Shown: positions 54,794 to 62,754 of the stretch, piece by piece | Position numbering within the stretch: the first letter of the stretch is position 1 | How the letters are laid out: every line of letters starts with the position of its first letter | Assembly: GCA_033852135.1 (NCBI GenBank) | Contig: JAWSVB010000007.1 | Coordinates: forward strand, 284,155 to 348,154 | Direction: 5' to 3' | DNA from: QZLE01 sp033852135 | Lineage (GTDB): Bacteria > Pseudomonadota > Gammaproteobacteria > QZLD01 | Length of the DNA stretch: 64,000 bases | The notes under the pieces: model-generated | Told to the model about the DNA's origin: nothing | What the model saw: the letters and a program-made list of their open reading frames with translations, nothing else | Databases searched by the model: none | Program-made: the position numbers and the translations under genes

Positions 54794-55552
54794 TTACTTA
54801 CGTCTTCTAACTGCACCTAAACCAAGAAGGCCACAAGCGAATAGTGCAAGTGTCGCTGGCTCTGGAACTCCGGTACCGGTAAATTGAATTGCGCTATCTA
54901 GTACTTCAGTCCAAGCAAGAGTATCTATAGAGCTTGAGCAACCTACACAGAAGTCCCAACCGATGTATGAAACAACACCATCACCTAATGTGTCAGCAAA
55001 TACAGTTGTGTTTGCGCCATCAGTATAAAGGTTAAGAGCTGTTGTAGGGATAGACGCTGAGCTTAAAGAAAAAGTACAGCTTGGGTCATCAAGCCCAGCA
55101 GGGCCGCCTTCAAAAGATGTACCAGCGGCTGCTGCAGTATTTAGTGCATCAGTATTCGAGCTACCACATCCATAGGTGCTGTATGTCATTGAATAACCGA
55201 AAGCGTCATTCATAAACTCATCCATGCCATTACCTGTAGCATATGCAGAGTGACCAATGAAGTTACCACCAGCAGCAACAAAAGCACCTAGATCATCACG
55301 GGTTGCAGCACTTGTATAAGAAAAGATGCTGTGTCTTTCACCAACCATGATTACGTCAGCATTGGTTAAAGCAGCATCCCAGCCCGCAGCTGATGAAGAA
55401 CTAAAATAAGTATAATCATATCCTAAGCCAGATAAAACGCTAAGGTAATTTGAGTTATGGTCGCCGCCATCAACGTAGATTGTTGTTGCTGATGCTTGAG
55501 CTGAGATAGCTAGTGCAGCTGCTCCTACTAATGTACCGATAATTTTTTTCAT
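54794..55552 (-). CDS. PEP-CTERM sorted extracellular protein
   Basis: Start ATG 55552 (MKKIIGTLVGAAAL), with GGGG ahead of it; signal peptide ~1-22 (SAQASA). The C terminus is a classic sorting signal: VPEPATLALFACG, a hydrophobic helix and RRRK. An exosortase (EpsH/XrtA type) should cut it and move it to the surface or exopolysaccharide. The body (~24-225) starts TIYVDGGDHNSNYLSVL with alternating strands and helices (NADVIMVGERH, FVAAGGNFIGHSAY), faintly like a class I amidotransferase/ThuA fold. This is a guess. Four or more cysteines are present. No exosortase gene is in the window. Confidence 0.9.
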   Translation of the reverse strand: MKKIIGTLVGAAALAISAQASATTIYVDGGDHNSNYLSVLSGLGYDYTYFSSSSAAGWDAALTNADVIMVGERHSIFSYTSAATRDDLGAFVAAGGNFIGHSAYATGNGMDEFMNDAFGYSMTYSTYGCGSSNTDALNTAAAAGTSFEGGPAGLDDPSCTFSLSSASIPTTALNLYTDGANTTVFADTLGDGVVSYIGWDFCVGCSSSIDTLAWTEVLDSAIQFTGTGVPEPATLALFACGLLGLGAVRRRK

Positions 55553-55602
55553 TATTGCCCCTTTTTCCATAAGAAGTTAATTACATAATTTATCTGGAAT
55601 AA

Positions 55603-55618
55603 GGCAACTACCATGCCA
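55603..55618 (-). promoter_or_regulatory. Sigma-54 promoter of the PEP-CTERM gene
   Basis: On the minus strand TGGCATGGTAGTTGCC matches the -24/-12 consensus TGGCAC-N5-TTGC with one mismatch in the -24 box. It ends 50 bp before the start codon. PEP-CTERM genes in several Gammaproteobacteria are controlled by the PrsK-PrsR pair acting with sigma-54, so the match is functionally sensible. Confidence 0.8.
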
Positions 55619-55755
55619 CAAGCTAAAAACCTCGCAAAAACAATTATATAACAATATTAGCTATTACTGACCAATAGTCACTGTAAAATTTTCAGACAGT
55701 TTTTTTTGAATTTATACGGGAAAGAGAAACTATTTGATAATCATGGGAAATTTAA

Positions 55756-55956
55756 TTATTCCCTCTCTTCAATCCATGCTCCCTGGATTGCTTCGAGTAC
55801 TTTTTCGCCACTATGTTCTGGGTCATCATCAAAATTATCCAGGCCAAGAATCATATTTTTTAGCTCGAGAAAATTTAGAGTTAACGGGTCAACTTCTGGA
55901 AATTTCTCATCCAGCTCGATCGCGATATCTAGTACATCTACCCATTTATAACTCAT
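55756..55956 (-). CDS. iscX: Fe-S cluster assembly protein IscX
   Basis: IscX is a small acidic protein that binds IscS and tunes cluster assembly according to iron level. The 66 residues match the family: KWVDVLDIAIELDEKFPEVD, LNFLELKNMILGL and DDPEHSGEKVLEAIQ. AGGAGAG lies 6 bases before the ATG. It is 160 bp downstream of fdx, with an imperfect palindromic element in between, so it could be transcribed separately. Confidence 0.95.
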   Translation of the reverse strand: MSYKWVDVLDIAIELDEKFPEVDPLTLNFLELKNMILGLDNFDDDPEHSGEKVLEAIQGAWIEERE

Positions 55957-56009
55957 GAAAACTCTCCTTTTTGATTTAGCAAAAAACTTAATTTAAAAGC
56001 GTTATGAGC

Positions 56010-56110
56010 GCAGATTAGGCGAGGCGAAAACAGAATCAAAGAATTGAAGTTTACATTTGAGTAAATGATATTTTTTTAATCTGTTTTCAACGAAGCATAA
56101 GCAAGCGCAA
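56010..56110. repeat. Nested imperfect palindrome between fdx and iscX
   Basis: AAAACAGA (56027-56034) mirrors TCTGTTTT (56080-56087), and inside TTTAC (56050-56054) mirrors GTAAA (56061-56065). Outer parts (GTTATGAGCGC; GAAGCATAAGC) show weaker symmetry. Size and structure suggest a REP- or MITE-like element inserted in the isc operon. Confidence 0.55.
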
Positions 56111-56116
56111 TAGCTT

Positions 56117-56455
56117 TTAGCTTTTTTCACCAACCTGGTTGAGGGTGTACTTTGGAATCTCTACCACTAAGTCAGCATCACCAATAACTGACTGGCATGA
56201 AAGTCTTGAGTCAGGCTCTAACCCCCACGCTTTCTCTAGATAGTCATCTTCTTGATCTGAGATTTCACTTAGCGAATCAAAACCTTCCCGTATATACAGG
56301 TGACAGGTTGCGCAGGCACAAGCTTTTTCACAAGCGTGCTCCAGCTCTACACCATTTGCCAATAATGCGTCTAATACCGTAACTCCAGCTTTGACCTCTA
56401 TCTCAAGCCCTTCAGGGCTATATTCACTGTGCGGTAGCAACTTCATCATTGGCAT
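56117..56455 (-). CDS. fdx: ISC-type 2Fe-2S ferredoxin
   Basis: This adrenodoxin-like ferredoxin supplies electrons for cluster assembly on IscU. The ligands are CEKACACATC (~42-51: Cys-x5-Cys-x2-Cys) and a fourth Cys in SRLSCQSVIG (~88). Length 112 fits. It follows iscU by 37 bp. In most Gammaproteobacteria iscA, hscB and hscA lie between iscU and fdx; all three are absent here. Confidence 0.96.
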   Translation of the reverse strand: MPMMKLLPHSEYSPEGLEIEVKAGVTVLDALLANGVELEHACEKACACATCHLYIREGFDSLSEISDQEDDYLEKAWGLEPDSRLSCQSVIGDADLVVEIPKYTLNQVGEKS

Positions 56456-56492
56456 ATTTATATTCCCTCTTCGCTTACTTCAGTTTTGCAGA

Positions 56493-56873
56493 TTATTTTG
56501 CGTTTTTCTTCTCATAGTCTTCAACCGCTGCCTTAACTGAATCTTCAGCCAATACTGAGCAGTGAATTTTTACTGGCGGAAGCTCTAACTCTTCTGCAAT
56601 CTGTACATTTTTGATCTCTTTAGCTTCTGCTAAGGTTTTGCCTTTGAGCCACTCTGTAAGTAATGAGCTTGATGCGATTGCTGAACCACAACCATAGGTT
56701 TTAAAACATGCATCTTCGATAATACCTTCATCACTGACTTTAATTTGCAGTTTCATCACATCACCACAGCTTGGTGAGCCAATCATACCTGTGCCTACAT
56801 GCTTATCATCTTTATCAAAAGAGCCTACGTTGCGCGGGTGCTCATAGTGTTCGATTACTTTTTCGCTATACAT
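56493..56873 (-). CDS. iscU: Iron-sulfur cluster scaffold IscU
   Basis: IscU is the scaffold on which 2Fe-2S clusters are built from IscS sulfur. The three ligands are in GSPSCGDVMKLQI (~33-45), FKTYGCGSAIASSS (~58-71) and KIHCSVLAEDSVKAA (~103-117); the HscA-binding LPPVK motif is intact (~98-102). Retention of LPPVK suggests HscA exists elsewhere in the genome. Length 126. It starts 20 bp after iscS. Confidence 0.97.
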   Translation of the reverse strand: MYSEKVIEHYEHPRNVGSFDKDDKHVGTGMIGSPSCGDVMKLQIKVSDEGIIEDACFKTYGCGSAIASSSLLTEWLKGKTLAEAKEIKNVQIAEELELPPVKIHCSVLAEDSVKAAVEDYEKKNAK

Positions 56874-56892
56874 AACTGCTTACCTCAATTTT

Positions 56893-58122
56893 CTAATGTT
56901 CTGACCATTGCACTTGCGATAGATCTACTCCATCAAGATACATTTCCCAAAGTGGCGATAGTTCCCTCAATTTCGCGACCTTATCTTTGATGATACTTGC
57001 GGTGTATTCAACCTCTTCTAGCTTGGTATATCTTCCAAAACTAAAGCGGATCGAACTGTGTGCTAGCTCATCACTTCTGCCTAATGCTCTAAGAACATAG
57101 CTTGGCTCTAGACTTGCTGAAGTACAGGCTGAACCAGTTGAAACTGCCAGCTCCTTCAGCGCCATCACCAATGACTCACCTTCAATAAAGTTGAAGCTTA
57201 CATTGAGTATATTTGGTGCACCTTTATCCAAATCTCCATTCAGATAAATCTCTTCCATATCACTTATTTTACTCCAAAGAGCCTGTTTTAATTCCACAAG
57301 TTTTGCAGCATCTTGTTCCATCTCTAGGCGAGCTAGACGAAATGCTTCTCCCATCCCTACTATTTGATGGGTTGGCAGGGTTCCAGAGCGCATTCCACGC
57401 TCATGCCCACCACCGTGAATCAATGCTTCAAGCCTAATGCGAGGCTTTCTCTTAACGTATAAAGCGCCTATACCCTTAGGGCCATATATCTTATGCGCGC
57501 TAAATGAAACCATGTCGACATTAATTGCCTTTACATCTAGCGGTATCTTGCCAGCACTTTGTGCAGCATCGATATGAAACAATACACCTTTCTCTTTGGC
57601 TATCGCACCTATCTGCTCAATATCTTGAATCACCCCTATCTCATTATTTACATGCATAATGGAGATGATAATAGTTTGGTCGGTGATTGCCTGCTTTAAC
57701 TTTTCTAAATCGATTAAGCCATTTGGCTCTGGCTCAAGATAGGTAACTTCAAACCCTTCACGCTCTAGTTGTCTGCATGTATCAAGTACCGCTTTATGTT
57801 CGGTCTTACAGGTAATTATGTGATTACCTTTTTTACGGTAGAACTTAGCCGCACCTTTAATTGCCAGGTTATCTGATTCTGTTGCACCTGATGTCCAAAC
57901 GATCTCTTTTGCATCTGCATTAACCAGATCTGCAACTTCCTTACGTGCGATCTCTACCGCTTCTTCAGCTTTCCAACCAAAATCATGCGATCTTGATGCT
58001 GGATTTCCAAAGCAACCATCCATCGTTAGGAATTTCATCATTTTTTCAGCCACCCTTTTATCAACAGGTGTTGTGGCTGCGTAATCTAAATAGATAGGGA
58101 ATTTGATATTTTGCTCACTCAT
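56893..58122 (-). CDS. iscS: Cysteine desulfurase IscS
   Basis: IscS takes sulfur from cysteine for Fe-S clusters and tRNA thiolation, using pyridoxal phosphate. Key parts are YLDYAATTPVD (~11-21), the PLP Lys in SFSAHKIYGPKGIG (~200-213) and the sulfur-carrying Cys in STGSACTSASLEPS (~328-341). Length 409 (E. coli 404). It overlaps iscR by 4 bp and ends QVQWSEH, like the conserved C terminus W-x-H of the family. Confidence 0.97.
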   Translation of the reverse strand: MSEQNIKFPIYLDYAATTPVDKRVAEKMMKFLTMDGCFGNPASRSHDFGWKAEEAVEIARKEVADLVNADAKEIVWTSGATESDNLAIKGAAKFYRKKGNHIITCKTEHKAVLDTCRQLEREGFEVTYLEPEPNGLIDLEKLKQAITDQTIIISIMHVNNEIGVIQDIEQIGAIAKEKGVLFHIDAAQSAGKIPLDVKAINVDMVSFSAHKIYGPKGIGALYVKRKPRIRLEALIHGGGHERGMRSGTLPTHQIVGMGEAFRLARLEMEQDAAKLVELKQALWSKISDMEEIYLNGDLDKGAPNILNVSFNFIEGESLVMALKELAVSTGSACTSASLEPSYVLRALGRSDELAHSSIRFSFGRYTKLEEVEYTASIIKDKVAKLRELSPLWEMYLDGVDLSQVQWSEH

Positions 58123-58586
58123 TTCTGCTCTCCAGAAGACTTTGTGTCTCGTTCTATCTTAATTCTGCCGCCAAATTCAATTTCTGGGTCTAACAGCTCT
58201 TGTAGAGATACACTTTGCAAATATTCCCTCATTACAAAGGTTAATCCGCTCCATAATTTATGGGTAAAACATGGAGTTTTTTCATGCTCATCATCGCTAT
58301 GGCTATCTCCACAGCAGCATAGATCAACATCTTCACCAACGGAATCAATTACATCTGCTACAGATATCTTATCCGCTTCACGCGCTAAGACATATCCACC
58401 ACCTGGACCACGAACACTTTTTACTAAATCTGCTTTACGTAACTTAGTAAAAATCTGCTCTAGGTATGATAGGGAGATATCTTCTCTTTTGGATATATCG
58501 TTGAGACTAACCGGACCACCATGATCATTCTTAGCAAGATCTAGCATCGCCGATACGGCGTATCTTCCTTTGGTTGTTAGCTTCAT
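58119..58586 (-). CDS. iscR: Fe-S cluster regulator IscR
   Basis: IscR is an Rrf2-family regulator that holds a 2Fe-2S cluster and represses the isc operon when the cluster is present. I start it at MKLTTKGRYAVSAM (58586), which matches the family N terminus; the frame extends seven codons further upstream. The winged helix includes SLNDISKREDISLSYLEQIF (~26-45). Cluster cysteines lie in the loop CCCGDSHSDDEHEKTPC (~92-108), which differs from the E. coli spacing by extra Cys and acidic residues. Length 155. Confidence 0.95.
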   Translation of the reverse strand: MKLTTKGRYAVSAMLDLAKNDHGGPVSLNDISKREDISLSYLEQIFTKLRKADLVKSVRGPGGGYVLAREADKISVADVIDSVGEDVDLCCCGDSHSDDEHEKTPCFTHKLWSGLTFVMREYLQSVSLQELLDPEIEFGGRIKIERDTKSSGEQK

Positions 58587-58608
58587 AGTATTTAGTCTCG
58601 CAATCAAT

Positions 58609-58633
58609 ATACCCGACCATTTTAGTCGGATAT
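58609..58633 (-). promoter_or_regulatory. IscR operator (type 1 site) upstream of iscR
   Basis: A 25-bp near-perfect palindrome: ATACCCGACC on one side and GTCGGATAT on the other around an AT-rich centre. It corresponds to the type 1 IscR motif of Gammaproteobacteria and overlaps the -10 box of the iscR promoter, as expected for autorepression. Confidence 0.88.
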
Positions 58634-58647
58634 TTGCCGTGATGCAA
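58619..58647 (-). promoter_or_regulatory. iscR operon promoter
   Basis: On the minus strand TTGCAT (58642-58647), a 17-bp spacer and TAAAAT (58619-58624), 33 bp before the iscR start codon and inside the IscR operator. Confidence 0.8.
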
Positions 58648-58740
58648 TATTTTTGTTTTGCAGAGCCATATTCTTAGGGAGATATAACAGAAAAATACTG
58701 AGGTATGTAGCGGCAAATTACTTGAATTATGCTTATATAA

Positions 58741-58773
58741 AAAAGCCAACCCCCAAAAAAGGGGCTGGCTTTT
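58741..58773 (-). terminator. Terminator of the large lipoprotein gene
   Basis: AAAGCC-AACCCC and GGGGCTGGCTTT form a stem with one mismatch around a poly-A/T loop, followed by T residues on the minus strand. It lies 35 bp past the stop codon. Confidence 0.8.
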
Positions 58774-58807
58774 ATTTAAATAGTTAATAAATAACCGTCT
58801 AATACTT

Positions 58808-61800
58808 CTACTGGTTTAGATATGGGCCAAACCACTCTACAACCGCCTCATTATTAACTAGAGACATATGAATCAAAGTAGGAATATTGTAGTAGTATTG
58901 GCTATCATACCAATAACTAAGACTTGCCCCATACATTTGTGAATCAAGATCAAACCCTGTATAACCAAAGTTTTTTGACCCAGCAGCGGCATCAAGATCA
59001 CCACTATATCCAGTTGTGGTTCCAGACAAGTAGTTTGGAGAAACCGTTGCTGGCGCAGGGTTTTTACCGTTAATAAAGCTAGTTATTAGATGAAAATTCG
59101 CTCCTGGATCATCTCCTAAGCCGCTATTATCTATCCAAAACTCATCTTTATAGTTGTATTCATATCTGTCATATGAAGAATATGCGCAATAATAGTTTAC
59201 ACCATTATTTAGCTCACGCTCCTCATTTCCAGTTACAAACGTCGAGCCATTCTGAGCATCAGCATCATCAACTCCTTTAACTGAATTTACCCAAGTACCA
59301 TTTCCCTTATTAAGCCCAGCCAACAAAACAGCAGTACCAACATTCTGACTTCTATCCAACTGTGCATCAAAGGTAGCACTTAAGGTCCAACCATTGATGT
59401 AACCGCGAATCATTCCTGCCCCCAATGAATGGCCGATCAGATCCACCTTATCAACATCAAGATATCCCATTACAGCATCAATAAACTGCCTAACATCATC
59501 AATATTTACTGCATAAGCATGCTCATCCCTTTGCCATGACGTACTCCCCATTCCCAGATAAGATACAGCCCATATATGGGAAGATTGATACCCTGCATTA
59601 TGGAGGTAACTTTCGAATGGCTTCATATCTTGGTACTCTTTATAAGCGTGCCCAGTATTTCCATGGATATATATCACCGGTCTAAGACCAGAATCAGCAA
59701 CCACCTGTCGGTGCTGTTCACGGGTCTTATCCAAATCTCCTCCACGACCTGTTAAGAAAGTTCCCTTACCAAAACCTCCTTTATCAAGCAATACCGGAAA
59801 ACCATTTGGAAAACCAAGACCATTACCTGATACCTCATCAACTCTTCTCACAAGGCGTGTATAGCCATAAACAGTAGCTGCTTCAAGCGCTCCAATAGCG
59901 CCAGTTGAAAAATCAACTACTTCTTGATTATCTTCAAACCCAACAAGTGCAGAAGAAGACCAATATTTACCTGATACAGCACTAGGAAATGCTTCTGCAT
60001 GAATTGTTGGTTCCTGAAAGTCTCCATCACAACCGGGCAAAGTATCTTTATCTTTGTACTCAGCAGGAGAACCGCTTGAGCAGTAAACCAATGAATTTAA
60101 TTCACTAAGCGTTGGTACACGAAAACCTGCAGGACCTCTAAAAGTACTAGCTGCATTATAGGAGTAGCTATATCTTGCATTGTTAATAGTTCCTATGCAG
60201 GTTTCCTGCTCAGTATCCCAGCTTTGACCAACCGGGCAGCGCATCCATTCCAGGTTATTTACTACATCACGAATGATATCGCCATTATTGAATACCTGAT
60301 AACGCTCACCAATCATCCATGGAGTAAAGCCAACCGAAATTGAACAATTTTCATCTACAGCCGCAGTTGTATAGATATCACCCAATAAAGTGCCCCCACA
60401 ACCTGTGATTTCTAAACGATAACCGTTGTCAGGCATTACTGTAAATACGATTTGATCACCTGCCTCAACAATTTGATTCTGAGATGGGCTAATAGAGCCA
60501 TTAGTTATTTCACCTATAAGCGTTACAACATGACCTTCTTCACCGTCATCACATGCATCACCCAATTGATCTCCATCTGTATCTAGCTGATCTACATTTG
60601 CAACCAACGGACAGTTATCAGCATCATCAAGAACTCCATCTCCGTCATCATCGGTATCACAAGCATTACCCAATTGATCACCATCTGTATCTAACTGATC
60701 TGCATTTGAGATCAGTAGACAGTTATCAGCAGCATCAAGGACTTCGTCGCCATCGTCATCGTCATCACAGGCATTACCTGATTGATCACCATCAGTATCT
60801 AGCTGGTCTGTATTAGAGGTAATAGGGCAATTATCCGCAGTATCAAGAATTTCATCATTATCGTCATCGGCATCACAGACATTACCTAATTGATCACTGT
60901 CAGTATCAGTTTGATCATCATTTGCATCCAACGGACAATTATCAGATCCATCAAGAACTTCATCACCGTCATCATCGGTATCACAAGCATTACCTAATTC
61001 GTCACTGTCAGTATCTAACTGGTCTGCATTAGAGATAAGCGGGCAATTATCTGCTTCATCAAGAATTTCATCACCGTCATCATCGGTATCACATACATCA
61101 CCTGATTGGTCACCATCCGTATCCAACTGATCTACATTTGGAACTAAAGGGCAATTATCAGCACCATCAAGAATTTCGTCATTATCATCATCAGTATCGG
61201 CATTATCACCAATTTCGTCACCATCAACATCTGTTGTTTCGTTTGGATCAAGCGGGAATGCATCAGAGTCATCATCAACACCATCACCATCATCGTCATC
61301 ATCACATGCGTTACCAGATTGATCACCATCCGTATCTAATTGGTCTGCATTTGAAACCAATGGACAGTTATCAGCACCATCAAGAATTTCATCGCCATCA
61401 TCATCGGCATCACATGCATTCCCAGTTAGATCACTATCGGTATCTTCCTGGCCAGCATTAGAAGTTAGTTGGCAATTATCATCACCATCAAGCACCCCAT
61501 CACCATCATCATCGGTATCTACAAGGTCAATCTCGTCATCGCCATCGGTATCAACAAGTGAACTTGTTAGATGTGCTATCGCGTCTTGTGCAGTAAAAAG
61601 ATCACCCGTTGTTAAACCCACAGCATCAAGTAATGCTGCAGTAGCTGTTGCAAGGTCGGTTGCTGAAAGGTCAATCTCAAGCTCTACATCTGCCAGCAAA
61701 GCAACTGCATCAGTCAGGTCAATACCATTATCTGCAATGCGATCATCATCCAGAGTCATAAGAATTCTCGCTATATTTTGCGCTCGCGTACCATTTTCAG

Positions 61801-62137
61801 GTTCATTAATATCCTCAATACCACCTAATCCGGCAAGAGTTAATGGAGTAACAACAGCAGTACCAGAATCTGAATCCAGGTTTGCAATTGAGCCAAGCTC
61901 AATTCCACCAAGGGAAAATGTAACTGTATCACCATCTTTATATTCAAATACACCATCAACCTGAGTAGTGCCGGATAATTTACTAGGTAGAGCGGAATAA
62001 CTTAACCCCTGCACACCACTATCGACAAAATACCCCTCTTGGATATCAGAGCCCGAACCTGATCCACCACCACCACCACCACATGCTGCAATAACTACTG
62101 ACGCCACTAAAGGCAAGACTATTTTAATAGACCTCAT
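58808..62137 (-). CDS. Large lipoprotein: thrombospondin type 3 repeats, DUF1566 (Lcl) domain, lipase-like hydrolase
   Basis: Start ATG 62137 (MRSIKIVLPLVASV), preceded by AAAGGGAAATAAT; lipobox VIAAC (Cys ~18) then poly-Gly. Residues ~205-530 are nine calcium-type thrombospondin type 3 units (eight with DNCPL-like cores and one DAFPLDPNETTD). Next comes a bacterial repeat domain (GSISPSQNQIVEAGDQIVFT, ~540-610), then a DUF1566/Lcl domain (LEWMRCPVGQSW; GFRVPTLSELNSLVYC; YWSSSALVGF). The C-terminal ~310 residues are an alpha/beta hydrolase with PVIYIHGNTGHAYKEY and nucleophile GHSLGAG. I infer a surface-anchored lipase or esterase on a long calcium-binding stalk. All domains are in one uninterrupted frame of 1109 residues. 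Confidence 0.88.
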   Translation of the reverse strand: MRSIKIVLPLVASVVIAACGGGGGGSGSGSDIQEGYFVDSGVQGLSYSALPSKLSGTTQVDGVFEYKDGDTVTFSLGGIELGSIANLDSDSGTAVVTPLTLAGLGGIEDINEPENGTRAQNIARILMTLDDDRIADNGIDLTDAVALLADVELEIDLSATDLATATAALLDAVGLTTGDLFTAQDAIAHLTSSLVDTDGDDEIDLVDTDDDGDGVLDGDDNCQLTSNAGQEDTDSDLTGNACDADDDGDEILDGADNCPLVSNADQLDTDGDQSGNACDDDDDGDGVDDDSDAFPLDPNETTDVDGDEIGDNADTDDDNDEILDGADNCPLVPNVDQLDTDGDQSGDVCDTDDDGDEILDEADNCPLISNADQLDTDSDELGNACDTDDDGDEVLDGSDNCPLDANDDQTDTDSDQLGNVCDADDDNDEILDTADNCPITSNTDQLDTDGDQSGNACDDDDDGDEVLDAADNCLLISNADQLDTDGDQLGNACDTDDDGDGVLDDADNCPLVANVDQLDTDGDQLGDACDDGEEGHVVTLIGEITNGSISPSQNQIVEAGDQIVFTVMPDNGYRLEITGCGGTLLGDIYTTAAVDENCSISVGFTPWMIGERYQVFNNGDIIRDVVNNLEWMRCPVGQSWDTEQETCIGTINNARYSYSYNAASTFRGPAGFRVPTLSELNSLVYCSSGSPAEYKDKDTLPGCDGDFQEPTIHAEAFPSAVSGKYWSSSALVGFEDNQEVVDFSTGAIGALEAATVYGYTRLVRRVDEVSGNGLGFPNGFPVLLDKGGFGKGTFLTGRGGDLDKTREQHRQVVADSGLRPVIYIHGNTGHAYKEYQDMKPFESYLHNAGYQSSHIWAVSYLGMGSTSWQRDEHAYAVNIDDVRQFIDAVMGYLDVDKVDLIGHSLGAGMIRGYINGWTLSATFDAQLDRSQNVGTAVLLAGLNKGNGTWVNSVKGVDDADAQNGSTFVTGNEERELNNGVNYYCAYSSYDRYEYNYKDEFWIDNSGLGDDPGANFHLITSFINGKNPAPATVSPNYLSGTTTGYSGDLDAAAGSKNFGYTGFDLDSQMYGASLSYWYDSQYYYNIPTLIHMSLVNNEAVVEWFGPYLNQ
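60540..61530. repeat. Degenerate coding repeats inside the lipoprotein gene
   Basis: About nine units of ~105 bp encode the thrombospondin type 3 repeats, with strings such as ATCACC-ATC-ATC-ATCGG on the plus strand. High similarity between units makes copy-number change by recombination or assembly collapse possible. His-rich open frames on the plus strand here are by-products. Confidence 0.85.
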
Positions 62138-62435
62138 ATTATTTCCCTTTGTACAAATTGATAATCTTGAAAAAACTTTCAACCACCTAGATTCAGTCTC
62201 TAAGCACAAGTTGAAAACCCATAATTGTATCTATTTAGTTTACGTTTAACGCCCCATTTGTATTTTTCAAGCGATAATACTTAAAATACCATTTAGTTTC
62301 AAACCAAGATTTTACCAAGACTAGTCAACAGCAAAGTACGAAAAACACACCTCCATACAAATATAAAAAACTAAATCAAACACTTGCTTTTGCTACGCTT
62401 CGTAAAAAAATAGCAATTCCATTCACAAATAAAAA

Positions 62436-62464
62436 AAGGGTTTCAGGACAACCTGAAACCCTTT
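62436..62464. terminator. Orphan terminator in gene-free DNA
   Basis: AAAGGGTTTCAGG, loop ACAA and CCTGAAACCCTTT form a perfect 13-bp stem; on the minus strand a long T run follows. No annotated gene feeds into it from either side. The stretch 62138-62754 otherwise holds AT-rich DNA, the direct repeats at 62552 and the promoter at 62684. Confidence 0.8.
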
Positions 62465-62551
62465 GATACACCATTTTGGTGCGAAGGCCGAACACGAAAC
62501 GCCATCACAACCATTTGATACATATCCTTTTTATGAAATTCAATTTTTGAT

Positions 62552-62571
62552 GTAGCACCACAGGTAGCACC
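62552..62571. repeat. Direct repeat GTAGCACC x2
   Basis: GTAGCACC at 62552-62559 and again at 62564-62571, 12-bp period. Short, but it lies in unexplained DNA upstream (minus-strand sense) of the orphan terminator. Confidence 0.55.
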
Positions 62572-62683
62572 ATGCCCATTTTATAGCTAAAAACGCACTT
62601 GCACACCGAACTGAAGACCCGTTTTATGCACTACAATTTTCAATTAAATTTTAACTAAATAAACAAAGAAATTCACCTAAAAA

Positions 62684-62712
62684 TTGACAATACCAGCAGG
62701 ATAATTTATCAA
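62684..62712 (+). promoter_or_regulatory. Promoter of the Lys-rich hypothetical gene
   Basis: Perfect TTGACA (62684-62689), 17-bp spacer and TATCAA (62707-62712), 42 bp ahead of the ATG at 62755. Confidence 0.6.
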
Positions 62713-62754
62713 TAGGTTAATGCTATTTTTTAATAGGAAAATCGAGCTATAAAT

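Noticed and set aside
60553..61461. His-rich plus-strand frames opposite the large lipoprotein gene
   Set aside because: They are antisense shadows of Asp-rich thrombospondin type 3 repeats (GAT read as ATC/CAT).
62475..62520. tRNA-like 3' end with GCACCA on the minus strand
   Set aside because: No T-loop consensus, no acceptor partner ~70 bases upstream and no cloverleaf could be drawn.
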